Below the pieces are notes generated by a model. That model was not told the origin of the DNA. It ran no database searches and saw only the letters and a program-made list of their open reading frames with translations. Both the position numbers and the translations under genes were made by a program. Below, in pieces: positions 9,060 to 16,984 of a stretch of 64,000 bases of DNA; position 1 is the stretch's first letter; each line of letters opens with the position of its first letter. Source of the DNA: CAVPKN01 sp963832835 (GTDB taxonomy: Bacteria > Chlamydiota > Chlamydiia > Chlamydiales > JAAKFR01); the NCBI GenBank assembly GCA_963832835.1, contig CAWHVD010000001.1, positions 2,294,001 to 2,358,000 on the forward strand, given 5' to 3'.

Positions 9060-9706
9060 TAAGTGTTCTTGGCTAATTTGTTCACCAAGTCAATCGCAAT
9101 AATTCGAAAAAATTTTTGATACACCTGCGGCATGCTACTCTCCAGTTTTTCTAGATCTTCTCTACCCCATACTAAGCATCGTAATTGCTCTGAAAGGGCG
9201 TAGACAGCAGTGGTAGTCACATTTTTAGTGATATAACTCATTTCGCCTATAAAATTCCCCGAAGAAACGATTAAACCTTCACTGTGATCAATCGATGCTA
9301 AACCTTCCTCAATAAACACCAAAAGAGAATTGTGCACCCCTTCCTCAATAACTAGATCTCCTCTATAAAAAAATGTTTCAGTTGCAAACTTATAAATTTG
9401 GATAAATTCACTATTGCTCATACTTGAAAAATACATTTCGCGGATCTTGCGCATGTGGTCGGGTAAAAATATAGAAAGTGTATCTTTGAGAATAAAAAAC
9501 AATTTTACAAAGTTGATAGCTGCTGCTATGCCGCTAAAAAATATGAGCGCGATCATCCCCTCAGTTTTAAGACCAGCTACAAAACCAGCGACGACATAAA
9601 CCGTCATTCCTAAAGCAGATACCCCCCTCAATACTAGAATATTATTTGAAAGAAAGGAGCTGATAATAAACAGTTCTGCGATTGTAATTAAGATATTTAC
9701 TAGCAT
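9059..9706 (-). CDS. Membrane protein with cyclic-nucleotide-binding-like (Popeye-like) domain
   Basis: About 215 residues: two or three N-terminal membrane helices (to about residue 75), then a jelly-roll domain with the pattern FFYRGDLVIEEG, LLVFIEEGLASI, GNFIGEMSYI and TTTAVYALSEQLRCLVWGRE. This is the cNMP-binding fold; FIGEM matches the phosphate-binding cassette position, although the usual R-T-A is reduced to TTTAVYA. Three helices followed by such a domain resembles Popeye-domain proteins. The ATG at 9706 follows AAGGAA; a TTG at 9709 is also in frame. It lies between arginase and decarboxylase with 8-bp and overlapping junctions, so it may sense a nucleotide or anchor the pathway. 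Function is inferred. Confidence 0.75.
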   Translation of the reverse strand: MLVNILITIAELFIISSFLSNNILVLRGVSALGMTVYVVAGFVAGLKTEGMIALIFFSGIAAAINFVKLFFILKDTLSIFLPDHMRKIREMYFSSMSNSEFIQIYKFATETFFYRGDLVIEEGVHNSLLVFIEEGLASIDHSEGLIVSSGNFIGEMSYITKNVTTTAVYALSEQLRCLVWGREDLEKLESSMPQVYQKFFRIIAIDLVNKLAKNT

Positions 9707-9714
9707 CAAATTCC

Positions 9715-10590
9715 TTACTTCTTATGCAGTAATATTTGCAATATACTCAAACAGATATGCAAAGTTTTCTCCTGAATGTCACGCTTTGGATTATATTCCA
9801 CCAGCTCAAAAGCAATTAAACGCCTATCGCTGCTTAGCAATAACAAGCTATCTAGTAGTACATCTTTACTGATCCCATGGGGCTCTGGAGTACCTACTCC
9901 CGGAGCATCCTTAGGATCAATCACATCAAGGTCAAGCGAAACACCAAATCTCTGCACACCCTTGCAAACATGCTCAATTGCCTCCAGCATGACAGTTTTA
10001 AGACCTTTTTTACACACCTCGTCCATCATAAATACACGAACGTTGAGCTCTTTAAGTAATTCAGCTTCTTCCTCCTCATAAGAACGTGTACCAATTAGAC
10101 ATACATGTTGAGAATGAATAACAGGACTATTTTTCTTAACTTGTGAAAGCTTTTTCTCCCCATACCCAAGCAGTGCAGCAAGAGGCATCCCATGCCAGGC
10201 TCCTGAATGGGTGGTTTGAGGTGTATGAGCATCCATATGCGCATCAAACCAGATTAAACCAAATGGCTCATCTCCTTGGTCCATCGCAACCCCATTCCAG
10301 GTCCCAACAGCTATAGTATGATCCCCTCCCAAAACAATAGGAAATAATGAATGCTGTAGTGTCGTGTAAACTTTAGCCGACAATTCTTGAACAAATTGGA
10401 CAATTATGTCCAAGCTACCACTAACTGGCAGCTGGCATTCAGAAGAACGTACTGCCGGACTGATGCTTTCCCAATCTGAAATGGCGATCTGATCCCATAC
10501 TCTTTTTATGGCTTCGGGTCCCAGTTCACAGGAATGATCCCGTGCACCCCAACCTAAAGAAGCTCCAATCAATTGACAGTTGCGTGCCAT
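9715..10590 (-). CDS. Arginase/agmatinase-family ureohydrolase, probably arginase
   Basis: Ureohydrolases cleave arginine to ornithine plus urea, or agmatine to putrescine plus urea, using two Mn ions. All metal ligands are visible: GGDHT (His91), WFDAHMDAH (Asp116, His118, Asp120) and SLDLDVIDP (Asp220, Asp222). THSGAWHGMPLAALLG and GVGTPEPHGIS are arginase-like, and 291 residues fits. RocF-type arginase is favoured over agmatinase by the N-terminal GWGARDHSCELGPEAIK. It is the first gene of a three-gene operon with the membrane cNMP-binding protein and PLP decarboxylase. Confidence 0.88.
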   Translation of the reverse strand: MARNCQLIGASLGWGARDHSCELGPEAIKRVWDQIAISDWESISPAVRSSECQLPVSGSLDIIVQFVQELSAKVYTTLQHSLFPIVLGGDHTIAVGTWNGVAMDQGDEPFGLIWFDAHMDAHTPQTTHSGAWHGMPLAALLGYGEKKLSQVKKNSPVIHSQHVCLIGTRSYEEEEAELLKELNVRVFMMDEVCKKGLKTVMLEAIEHVCKGVQRFGVSLDLDVIDPKDAPGVGTPEPHGISKDVLLDSLLLLSSDRRLIAFELVEYNPKRDIQEKTLHICLSILQILLHKK

Positions 10591-10887
10591 TATAACTTAA
10601 ATGTCCCTAAATCCGAATGAGCCACACCAAAGGTCCTTGAGCATCTTTTTAGATGCTAGTTTATTCTTTTGCACGCTGGAGCAAATCATTACAGCTATAC
10701 GACCCACTTCTTTTAGACACTGGCACCCTATAGACATAAACAAGGAGTTATCACTAAGTATTATTTTAGACAATAAAATATTTTCCTTGTAACCCCGTTG
10801 AATGTACCGATCTTTTATCTTTTGAAACCGAAAAGGCACTCCTTCACAAGACCTTCGTAAATTTCTGGATTTTTAAGCACCCAGAGT

Positions 10888-11202
10888 ATGGCCTTTCCTA
10901 TTATAAGTTATTGCCCGCCTTGTTTAGATATGATCCCCCGAAATAGGATTAGTGCTCTCGCTGTTCCGATCACACTTTTCATTTTTGACGTGGTCGTTCT
11001 TATCACAACCCTGACTCTTGGAATTTTAGGTCTAGTTGGAGGAAATCCAAATATCTACATTAGTGGTATGTCTTCTGCGGCTTCATATGCTCTGATTGGA
11101 GTGGGCTCCGGCATCACACTTCTTTATTTTGCTATGTTTATTCAATCATGTGTTGAGCGCTCTCGGGAAAATTCAAAACAAGTTATCGGCAGAAATTCAT
11201 AG
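10888..11202 (+). CDS. Small bilobed-hydrophobic membrane protein (Inc-like candidate)
   Basis: A 104-residue protein I do not recognise by family. It has two membrane segments, about residues 23-50 and 62-85, separated by a short polar loop (GNPNIYISGMSS), then a basic/polar tail. Two close-set long hydrophobic segments are the hallmark of chlamydial inclusion-membrane (Inc) proteins, so this is a candidate. No strong Shine-Dalgarno sequence precedes the ATG at 10888; the ATG at 10930 is an alternative. It is monocistronic, divergent from the arginase operon and convergent with murF. It could equally be an ordinary small membrane protein. Confidence 0.6.
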   Translation: MAFPIISYCPPCLDMIPRNRISALAVPITLFIFDVVVLITTLTLGILGLVGGNPNIYISGMSSAASYALIGVGSGITLLYFAMFIQSCVERSRENSKQVIGRNS

Positions 11203-11253
11203 CCCTCTACGATGGCCCCTCAGTCCCTTTGAGATGAGTAATGTAGTTGGATA

Positions 11254-12591
11254 TTACCAATATTGCAGTAGTTGGTCCATTGCATAAGCACGAGCACCTT
11301 TGAGAAGAACCACATCTCCCGGTTGAGCCAGAGCTTTTAAAGCAGCTTGTAGGTCGCCCTGCGTTTGAAAGAGCTCTACTTGTTTTTGAGCATTTTTCCA
11401 TATAGATCTCATTGTTTCACAGCGGGGGCCAAGGCAAAGCAAATAGTCAGCGTGCTGCAGGGCAGTTTCCGCAACGCGTGTATGTCCTTGTTCTGTATAA
11501 TCCCCTAATGCATCCATTTCGCTTAAAACGGCGATTGTTTTGCCTCCAGGTTGAGGCTTAGGAAGGTTTTCAAGGGCTGCGACCATGGCATCCGGATTGG
11601 CGTTATAGGCATCGTTGATGAAGAGGATCCCCTGCTTTTCTACCGGTTCAAAGCGCATGGGAGGCAGCTTAAGGGTTGGAGCCACTTCACAGATTGAGGA
11701 CCAAGGCACATCGAGATTGCGAGCCAGTGCGACTGCCGCTAAAAAATTATGGTGATGCACTCGAATAGGCAAATTTAAGTAGCAGTCACAAGGTTTCTCC
11801 CCTTTGGCATGCACGCGCACTCCTTGTGGGATTGCCTGCAAGAAATAGTCGGCCTCCCTAGTGGTTAAAGAAAAGGTTTTCTTAGTGCAATCTCCTGTAG
11901 AGGCTACGGCGTCGTAATGGAGGATATCACGGTGCACTAAACCTAAAGTCGTTTTGGCGTGGCTAAAAATGGAAGCCTTCTCACGGCTGATTCCAGCAAG
12001 GCCATCGGAAAAGTTGACCGCATGCTGCACAGCGACTGTGGTAATCAGAGCAATATCAGGAGGTGCAATCGAAATGAGGTTCTTGATATTCCCCTCGTGG
12101 GTCATTCCCATTTCCAAAATGAGATACTCTTCATCCCCATTTGCCATCAAAATACTCAAAGGGAGAGTCGCCTGGCTATTATAACTTAAGGGACTAGAAA
12201 AGACGCGATAGCGGGTGCGCAACAGTGCTGTGGTAAATTCTTTGGTCGTTGTCTTACCAAGCGATCCGCTAATGGCAATCACCTGAGACGACCTGCTGGC
12301 TAGGCTAATACGCGCCAGCTCTTGCAATGCTGCCAGCACATCCGGGACAAACAAGAGAGGCAGCCCCCCCCCATCACCAAGGTAGCCTTCTTGAACGATG
12401 GCACCCACAGCTCCTTTAGAGGCCGCTTCTTTCAAAAATGCATGTCCATCCACGCGGTTTCCAGGCAAAGCAAAAAACAAATCTCCCGCAGCGATCTTCC
12501 GGCTATCGATGGCTACTCCCTGTACCAAAGCTTGATCGGGATGATAGAGTGACAATAAATGGGCTAAATCATGAAACGGAATAGGGCGCAT
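11254..12591 (-). CDS. murF: MurF, UDP-MurNAc-tripeptide:D-Ala-D-Ala ligase
   Basis: Adds D-Ala-D-Ala to the UDP-MurNAc tripeptide. The N-terminal domain contains VAIDSRKIAAGDLFFAL, the P-loop is GSLGKTTTK (residues 109-117), then EMGMTHEGNI, FINDAYNANPDAM and LLKGARAYAMDQLL. Length of 445 residues is normal. In Chlamydia murF lies beside mraY (CT756/CT757); here the arginase island separates them. A tRNA-Cys gene and rsmI begin divergently upstream. Confidence 0.95.
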   Translation of the reverse strand: MRPIPFHDLAHLLSLYHPDQALVQGVAIDSRKIAAGDLFFALPGNRVDGHAFLKEAASKGAVGAIVQEGYLGDGGGLPLLFVPDVLAALQELARISLASRSSQVIAISGSLGKTTTKEFTTALLRTRYRVFSSPLSYNSQATLPLSILMANGDEEYLILEMGMTHEGNIKNLISIAPPDIALITTVAVQHAVNFSDGLAGISREKASIFSHAKTTLGLVHRDILHYDAVASTGDCTKKTFSLTTREADYFLQAIPQGVRVHAKGEKPCDCYLNLPIRVHHHNFLAAVALARNLDVPWSSICEVAPTLKLPPMRFEPVEKQGILFINDAYNANPDAMVAALENLPKPQPGGKTIAVLSEMDALGDYTEQGHTRVAETALQHADYLLCLGPRCETMRSIWKNAQKQVELFQTQGDLQAALKALAQPGDVVLLKGARAYAMDQLLQYW

Positions 12592-12651
12592 GTGGATAAT
12601 TTAAGTGGTGGGTTGTTTTTTTTCCATGGGGTTGGTATGGTTTGATTTTAC

Positions 12652-12723
12652 GGTGGCATAGCCAAGTGGTAAGGCAGAAGCCTGCAAAGCTTCCATTCCC
12701 CAGTTCAAATCTGGGTGCCACCT
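12652..12723 (+). tRNA. tRNA-Cys (anticodon GCA)
   Basis: A 72-base cloverleaf. Acceptor GGTGGCA (12652-12658) pairs with TGCCACC (12716-12722), followed by discriminator T, normal for tRNA-Cys. The anticodon stem is GAAGC/GCTTC with loop CTGCAAA, giving anticodon GCA. The T-arm is CCCAG-TTCAAAT-CTGGG. CCA is not encoded. Confidence 0.95.
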
Positions 12724-12747
12724 TATCTTTTTTCCATCCATACACCT

Positions 12748-13416
12748 ATGTTATTCCTAATTGCAACTCCTATTGGTAATCTCAAAGATATCTCTGCTAG
12801 AGCACTGGAGATGATTGCAGCCTGTGATTATCTCTTATGTGAAGATACAAGACGCACACGAATCTTACTCGATCATTATCACCTAAAAATTCCGTTAAAA
12901 AGTTTTCACCTCTTTAACGAAGCTTCCCGGCAAAATCGTGTCATTGAGGATTTGCAAAATGAAAAAACCATCGGGCTGGTCTCCGACGCAGGAACTCCAG
13001 GAATTTCAGATCCTGGCGAGCGGCTTGTGCTTAAGTGCCGACAAGAGGATATTGCAGTTGTCCCCATTCCAGGCCCTTGTGCAGCTATTGCAGCCATTTC
13101 GGCATCTGGACTTCCTACTACCCGTTTCCAATTTTTCGGGTTCCTCCCTCGCAAAAAAGGGAGATTAAAAAAACTTCTATCAGAAATGCTCGCCTATCCA
13201 GGAACCTCAATCTGTTATGAGTCCCCCTATAGACTGGTCGATACACTCAAAATTTTAGCTGTCCTCGATCCTACTCGAGAATGTTCTGTAGCGCGAGAAA
13301 TCACCAAAAAATTTGAAACCTTCACTAAAGGTCCTGCAGCTGAGCTCCTGACCCAATTTTCTGCCGTACGTGCAAAAGGGGAAATTGTCTTGCTGATATC
13401 GGGTATTGAGGACTAA
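12748..13416 (+). CDS. rsmI: RsmI, 16S rRNA (cytidine1402-2'-O)-methyltransferase
   Basis: Methylates the 2'-O of C1402 in the ribosomal P site using SAM. The start MLFLIATPIGNLKDISARAL is the family signature, followed by CEDTRRTRILLDHY, VSDAGTPGISDPGE, IPGPCAAIAAISASGLP and FFGFLPRKKG. An open frame extends back to 12715, inside the tRNA, so I place the start at the ATG at 12748. The 222 residues are shorter than the ~285 of E. coli RsmI because the C-terminal extension is missing. groEL follows 57 bases downstream. Confidence 0.92.
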   Translation: MLFLIATPIGNLKDISARALEMIAACDYLLCEDTRRTRILLDHYHLKIPLKSFHLFNEASRQNRVIEDLQNEKTIGLVSDAGTPGISDPGERLVLKCRQEDIAVVPIPGPCAAIAAISASGLPTTRFQFFGFLPRKKGRLKKLLSEMLAYPGTSICYESPYRLVDTLKILAVLDPTRECSVAREITKKFETFTKGPAAELLTQFSAVRAKGEIVLLISGIED

Positions 13417-13473
13417 TGACAATCCTTGCTATACTCAAGCCTTCTTAAACTATATTTACTGGAGTGATCGATT

Positions 13474-15084
13474 ATGGCAGATGCTAAAGAAATCATTTTT
13501 GAGCAAGCCGCTCGTGATAAACTCGCCAAAGGGATTCAAAAACTGGCCGACACTGTCCGTCCTACTTTAGGGCCGAAAGGCAGAAACGTAGGTCTAGAAA
13601 AGAGTTGGGGCGCCCCGACCATCACAAATGACGGCAACAGCATTGTGAAAGACATTGAATTGCCCGATCAATTCGAGAATATGGGCGTATCCATGGCCAA
13701 AGAAGTGGCTGCTAAATTAAAAGATAAATGCGGAGATGGAACGACAACAGGAACGATCCTTCTTGATGCCATGGTGCAACAGGGGATTAAATACATCGCA
13801 GCCGGAGCCAGCCCCATTGGACTAAAAAGGGGCATTGATAAAGCGGTAGAAGTGATCGTAAAAGAGCTCGAAAAAAGCGCGATCCCTGTTAAGGACTCCA
13901 AAGACACTCAAAATATCGCGACTGTATCGGCTTCCGGTAATACCGAAATCGGGGAATTCATCACACAAGCGATTGAAAAAGTCGGTAAAGAGGGTGTTGT
14001 CACGATTGAAGAAGCCAAGGGAACTGAAACTACCATCGAAATGGTAGAAGGTATGCAGTTTGACCGGGGGTTTATTTCAGCTTATTTCGCAACAAATCCT
14101 GAAAAAATGACAGTCGAGATGGAAAATCCTGCTATCTTGGTAGTCGACAAGAAAATTTCCTCAATTCAAGAACTCCTGCCGATCCTCCAAGCGGTAGCCG
14201 GTTCAGGGCGTGAGCTGCTCATCATTTGTGAAGATCTCGAAGCTGATGCCCTCGCAACGCTTGTTGTCAACAAGATCCGCGGTATCCTGAAAGTAGTGGC
14301 TGTAAAAGCTCCTGGTTTCGGTGACAAGCGCAAAGCCATGCTGCAAGACATCGCCATCCTTACCGGCGCCACACTTGTCTGTGAAGAAGCGGGCGTAAAC
14401 CTCAAAGATGCCACCGCGGATGTCATGGGGTCATGCGATCGGCTGATTATCACCAAAGAAACCACCACTCTGGTCGGCGGAAAAGGGACACAGGCAGAGA
14501 TTGAAGGGCGGATCAAACAGATCGATGCTGAATACGAAAAAACGACAAGCTCTTACGATAAAGAAAAGCTGCTGGAGCGCAAAGCGAAGCTAAAAGGTGG
14601 CGTTGCCGTGATCCGCGTCGGAGCAGCAACTGAGCCTGAACTCAAGCAGAAAAAACAAATGTTCGAAGATAGCTTGAATTCCACAAAAGCTGCTATGGCA
14701 GAAGGGATTGTCGCTGGTGGAGGAACTGCCCTGCTACGAAGTCGCAAGGCCATTTCCACTTTAAAGCTCGAAGGAGATGAGGCCCTAGGTGCCGGCATTG
14801 TCAACAAAGCTTGTGAAGCCCCAGCACGGCAAATCATTTTGAATACGGGCCTTGATAGCTCTGTTGTCATCGCCCAGCTTCTAGAACAAAAAGATAGCGT
14901 AGGTTTCAATGCTCGCTCCGAGAAGGTAGAAGACCTGTTGAGCTCCGGTGTAATTGACCCTGTGAAAGTTGTTAAAAATGCTTTGACTCATGCTGCTTCT
15001 GTAGCAAGTATTGTGCTAATATCAGAAGCCCTCATCGGCGACGCCGAAGAAGAGTCCTCTGATAGAAAAGGAGCCGCAGCGTAA
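13474..15084 (+). CDS. groEL: GroEL-family chaperonin paralogue
   Basis: A 536-residue type I chaperonin. Nucleotide-site residues are kept: ITNDGNSI (Asp53), CGDGTTTGT (Asp88) and the MFEDSL aspartate matching E. coli Asp398. GGVAVIRVGAATEPELK is also conserved. The C-terminus ends in GAAA-type residues, without the Gly-Gly-Met repeats of canonical GroEL. No groES lies beside it. Position after murF and before an Icc-type phosphohydrolase matches Chlamydia CT755, one of three chlamydial groEL copies, so it is probably the accessory copy and not the housekeeping one. GGAG precedes the ATG. Confidence 0.92.
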   Translation: MADAKEIIFEQAARDKLAKGIQKLADTVRPTLGPKGRNVGLEKSWGAPTITNDGNSIVKDIELPDQFENMGVSMAKEVAAKLKDKCGDGTTTGTILLDAMVQQGIKYIAAGASPIGLKRGIDKAVEVIVKELEKSAIPVKDSKDTQNIATVSASGNTEIGEFITQAIEKVGKEGVVTIEEAKGTETTIEMVEGMQFDRGFISAYFATNPEKMTVEMENPAILVVDKKISSIQELLPILQAVAGSGRELLIICEDLEADALATLVVNKIRGILKVVAVKAPGFGDKRKAMLQDIAILTGATLVCEEAGVNLKDATADVMGSCDRLIITKETTTLVGGKGTQAEIEGRIKQIDAEYEKTTSSYDKEKLLERKAKLKGGVAVIRVGAATEPELKQKKQMFEDSLNSTKAAMAEGIVAGGGTALLRSRKAISTLKLEGDEALGAGIVNKACEAPARQIILNTGLDSSVVIAQLLEQKDSVGFNARSEKVEDLLSSGVIDPVKVVKNALTHAASVASIVLISEALIGDAEEESSDRKGAAA

Positions 15085-15116
15085 ATTGAGCCAAAGGGCT
15101 CCAGATGTAAAAAAAT

Positions 15117-15146
15117 GGGGGAGGAACACTAACGTACCCCTCCCCC
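15117..15146 (-). terminator. Rho-independent terminator for the 15489-15262 gene
   Basis: Read on the minus strand, CCTCCCCC and GGGGGAGG (plus-strand arms 15117-15124 and 15139-15146) form an 8-bp GC-rich stem followed at once by a run of seven T. On the plus strand there is no T-run, so it serves the minus-strand small gene; it might partly stop groEL transcripts too. Confidence 0.75.
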
Positions 15147-15261
15147 TCGACCTAAATTCGCGTGGAACCTAGGAAATCCCTCTTAACTTTCTCTCACGGA
15201 GAAAGACAGCAGAGGCCTGCACCTCTTCAGCTTTGATTGCAATGCAACGCTCGGCTCTTGA

Positions 15262-15489
15262 TTAGCGCTGGTCGCAGCATTTGTCGCAATCATACGCATC
15301 TTTTTGACCTGGACGTTGATTTGGACGCTGTTCTTGTGGATTACGTGGTTGATTTGGATTTCGTGGAGAAGTCTCCTCTCTTCGCTGAGGATTTCTTGAT
15401 GGTTCTTCTCTTCGTGGATTTCTATCTGGATTTTGTGGGTTAGCTTGACGCTGTGGCTGACGTTGTTGTTCTTGTTTGTTATTAGACAT
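15262..15489 (-). CDS. Small Gln/Asn/Arg/Pro-rich protein with C-terminal Cys cluster
   Basis: A 75-residue protein with no family I recognise. Residues 1-60 are almost only Q, N, R, P and E, with a recurring NPxR-like unit (NPDRNPRR, NPQRR, RNPNQPRNP). The tail YDCDKCCDQR has three cysteines in a C-x2-CC arrangement, possibly a metal-binding or disulfide motif. Expression looks real: GGGGAG lies 7 bases before the ATG, and a terminator hairpin with a T-run follows downstream. The composition predicts disorder and strong positive charge, fitting nucleic-acid binding or a surface/secreted peptide; none of this is proven. Confidence 0.6.
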   Translation of the reverse strand: MSNNKQEQQRQPQRQANPQNPDRNPRREEPSRNPQRREETSPRNPNQPRNPQEQRPNQRPGQKDAYDCDKCCDQR

Positions 15490-15693
15490 AATATTCTCCC
15501 CATTAGTTTGATTGAAAACGTAGAGAATCTATCACTTAAGAATCTCTATTACTTTTTATTTAACAACAAAGCGGCTAATTATTCAAATTATTTCTAATTA
15601 ATAATTTACATTTTACAATAGGTTAATATAATTCTCTCTAGAACCACTTTTAACGGCATAAACCAAAAACTTCTAAAACAAGATCACTTAAAG

Positions 15694-15720
15694 AAGGATT
15701 CTGCTGGCTCGTGAAGTCAC
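15694..15720. repeat. Partial end of repeat family 3
   Basis: The 27 bases from AAGGATTCTGCTGGCTCGTG to GTCAC match one end of the element at 51727-51843 and 60468-60653, lacking the ATA of the terminal ATAGTCAC. It lies in the gene-free gap 15490-15784, otherwise AT-rich with no coding region seen. Confidence 0.7.
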
Positions 15721-15784
15721 AAACGCTTGGGCATAGAGGTAAAATAAAAGTCATAGTATAGTACTTAGACTGGAGTGTTTTTTA

Positions 15785-16645
15785 ATGCGTATAGCCCACC
15801 TATCAGATCCTCATTTCTCACAATTTACGATGCACCCTAGCCAATTTTTATCCAAAAGATGGATGGGAAATTTTAATTTTCAGCTCTTTCGTAAAAAGAC
15901 TTACCAAACGTCCCATCTCTGGCATCTTCCTCAATTGTTGAATGCTCTCAATGTAGATGTGGTATTTATCACAGGCGACTTTTCATCCACTTCTCTAGAT
16001 GCGGAATTCGAGGAGGGAAAAAAATTTATTCAGGCTTTTCAGGAGCAAGGTTTACCCACCTACGTCTTGCCCGGCAACCATGATAGTTATACCAGACGTG
16101 TTCAGCGACAGAGGCGGTTCTATGATTTTTTTTCTTCTTGCGATCTCCGTACAAAAAGAGTCGAGTGTAGTCCTCTCCAAAAAGGGTGGTGGTATGTGGG
16201 TATCGATTGCGCTGTCGCCGCCCCCCTTTTTTGCGCTTATGGCAATTTTTCTGAAGAAACAGAGAGGCATTTGGTCGAAGCCCTTTCTACGATCCCTACC
16301 ACAGACCGGGTGATCTTTTGTAATCATTTCCCTTTGTTTCCTGGAGGCCATCCTTTGCATGATCTCAAAAGGGTCAAGGCTTTACAAAAAATTCTGCAAC
16401 GTTTTCCTCAAGTGGTTCTTTATTTGCACGGCCACGATCACAAATACTATATTGTTGACAGACAGGCAGAAGGCTTTCCCTTCACACTCAATAGTGGCAG
16501 TTGCGCACATCGGCCCAATGGCACCTTTTTCATTGTCGATTTATTTGAAAAAGAATGTCTTGTGCAACAACTTCTTTTTGCACAAAACGGAAACGAACTT
16601 GCTTGGAATATCAACTGGCAAAAGCACTACGCATTAAAATCCTGA
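15785..16645 (+). CDS. Icc/CpdA-type calcineurin-like metallophosphoesterase
   Basis: A 286-residue phosphohydrolase. All five metal-binding blocks appear in order: LSDPHF (residues 6-11), ITGDFSS, LPGNHDSY, CNHFPLF and LHGHDHKYY. This is the two-metal centre of calcineurin-like enzymes. Substrate is unknown; CpdA relatives hydrolyse cAMP, others lipid or nucleotide phosphodiesters. A cNMP-binding-like protein is encoded about 6 kb away, a weak link. GGAG precedes the ATG. It corresponds in position to Chlamydia CT754. Confidence 0.88.
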   Translation: MRIAHLSDPHFSQFTMHPSQFLSKRWMGNFNFQLFRKKTYQTSHLWHLPQLLNALNVDVVFITGDFSSTSLDAEFEEGKKFIQAFQEQGLPTYVLPGNHDSYTRRVQRQRRFYDFFSSCDLRTKRVECSPLQKGWWYVGIDCAVAAPLFCAYGNFSEETERHLVEALSTIPTTDRVIFCNHFPLFPGGHPLHDLKRVKALQKILQRFPQVVLYLHGHDHKYYIVDRQAEGFPFTLNSGSCAHRPNGTFFIVDLFEKECLVQQLLFAQNGNELAWNINWQKHYALKS

Positions 16646-16984
16646 TTGGATCATGTGCTTGGCTAGCTCTGCTGCAGAAATAGCGGGATGAGCAAGGGTA
16701 GCAGCAATTTTTTCAGGCCTCACCTCGGGCATCTGCTTGAGCATTTCAACCCATTCAGCACGTTTTTGGGCATCAGTAGAAATCGTGACGGTATCTTCGA
16801 CACGCGCCGCTTGTATGGCTTCCTTTGGACCGACTGTTTTGACAGTCTGGATAGTATCGATGCCCGTAATTTCCATATGATCTAGATCAAACCATCTTTT
16901 CGCAAAAAGATCAAAGAGAAAGGATCTGCATCCTCTTCGGTAAAAAGCTTCATCTCGCTTTCTTGGTCCATTGGTCAAAGGCAT
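16634..16984 (-). CDS. Small protein with FlgM-like anti-sigma C-terminal region
   Basis: 116 residues from the ATG at 16984, or 80 from the ATG at 16876. After MEITGIDTIQTVK comes VEDTVTISTDAQKRAEWVEM, then LKQMPEVRPEKIAATLAHPA and a final helix. The order (GI-x-x-Q near the N-terminus, a VxIS stretch, then PEVRPEKI) resembles FlgM, which binds sigma-28. Chlamydiae lack typical flagella but have a sigma-28-type factor, so an anti-sigma role is possible. The similarity is read by eye and modest. The long form overlaps the HAD gene by 35 bases; the 3' end overlaps the metallophosphoesterase gene by 12 bases tail to tail. Position matches Chlamydia CT753. Confidence 0.6.
   Translation of the reverse strand: MPLTNGPRKRDEAFYRRGCRSFLFDLFAKRWFDLDHMEITGIDTIQTVKTVGPKEAIQAARVEDTVTISTDAQKRAEWVEMLKQMPEVRPEKIAATLAHPAISAAELAKHMIQSGF

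Noticed and set aside
10597..10839. 80-codon minus-strand ORF between arginase and the Inc-like gene
   Set aside because: It needs a GTG start with GGAG directly against it, has no recognisable features, and its composition is not protein-like.
15183..15503. 106-codon minus-strand ORF overlapping the Q/N/R/P-rich gene
   Set aside because: It is a shifted reading of the same low-complexity DNA; the 15489 start has the SD.
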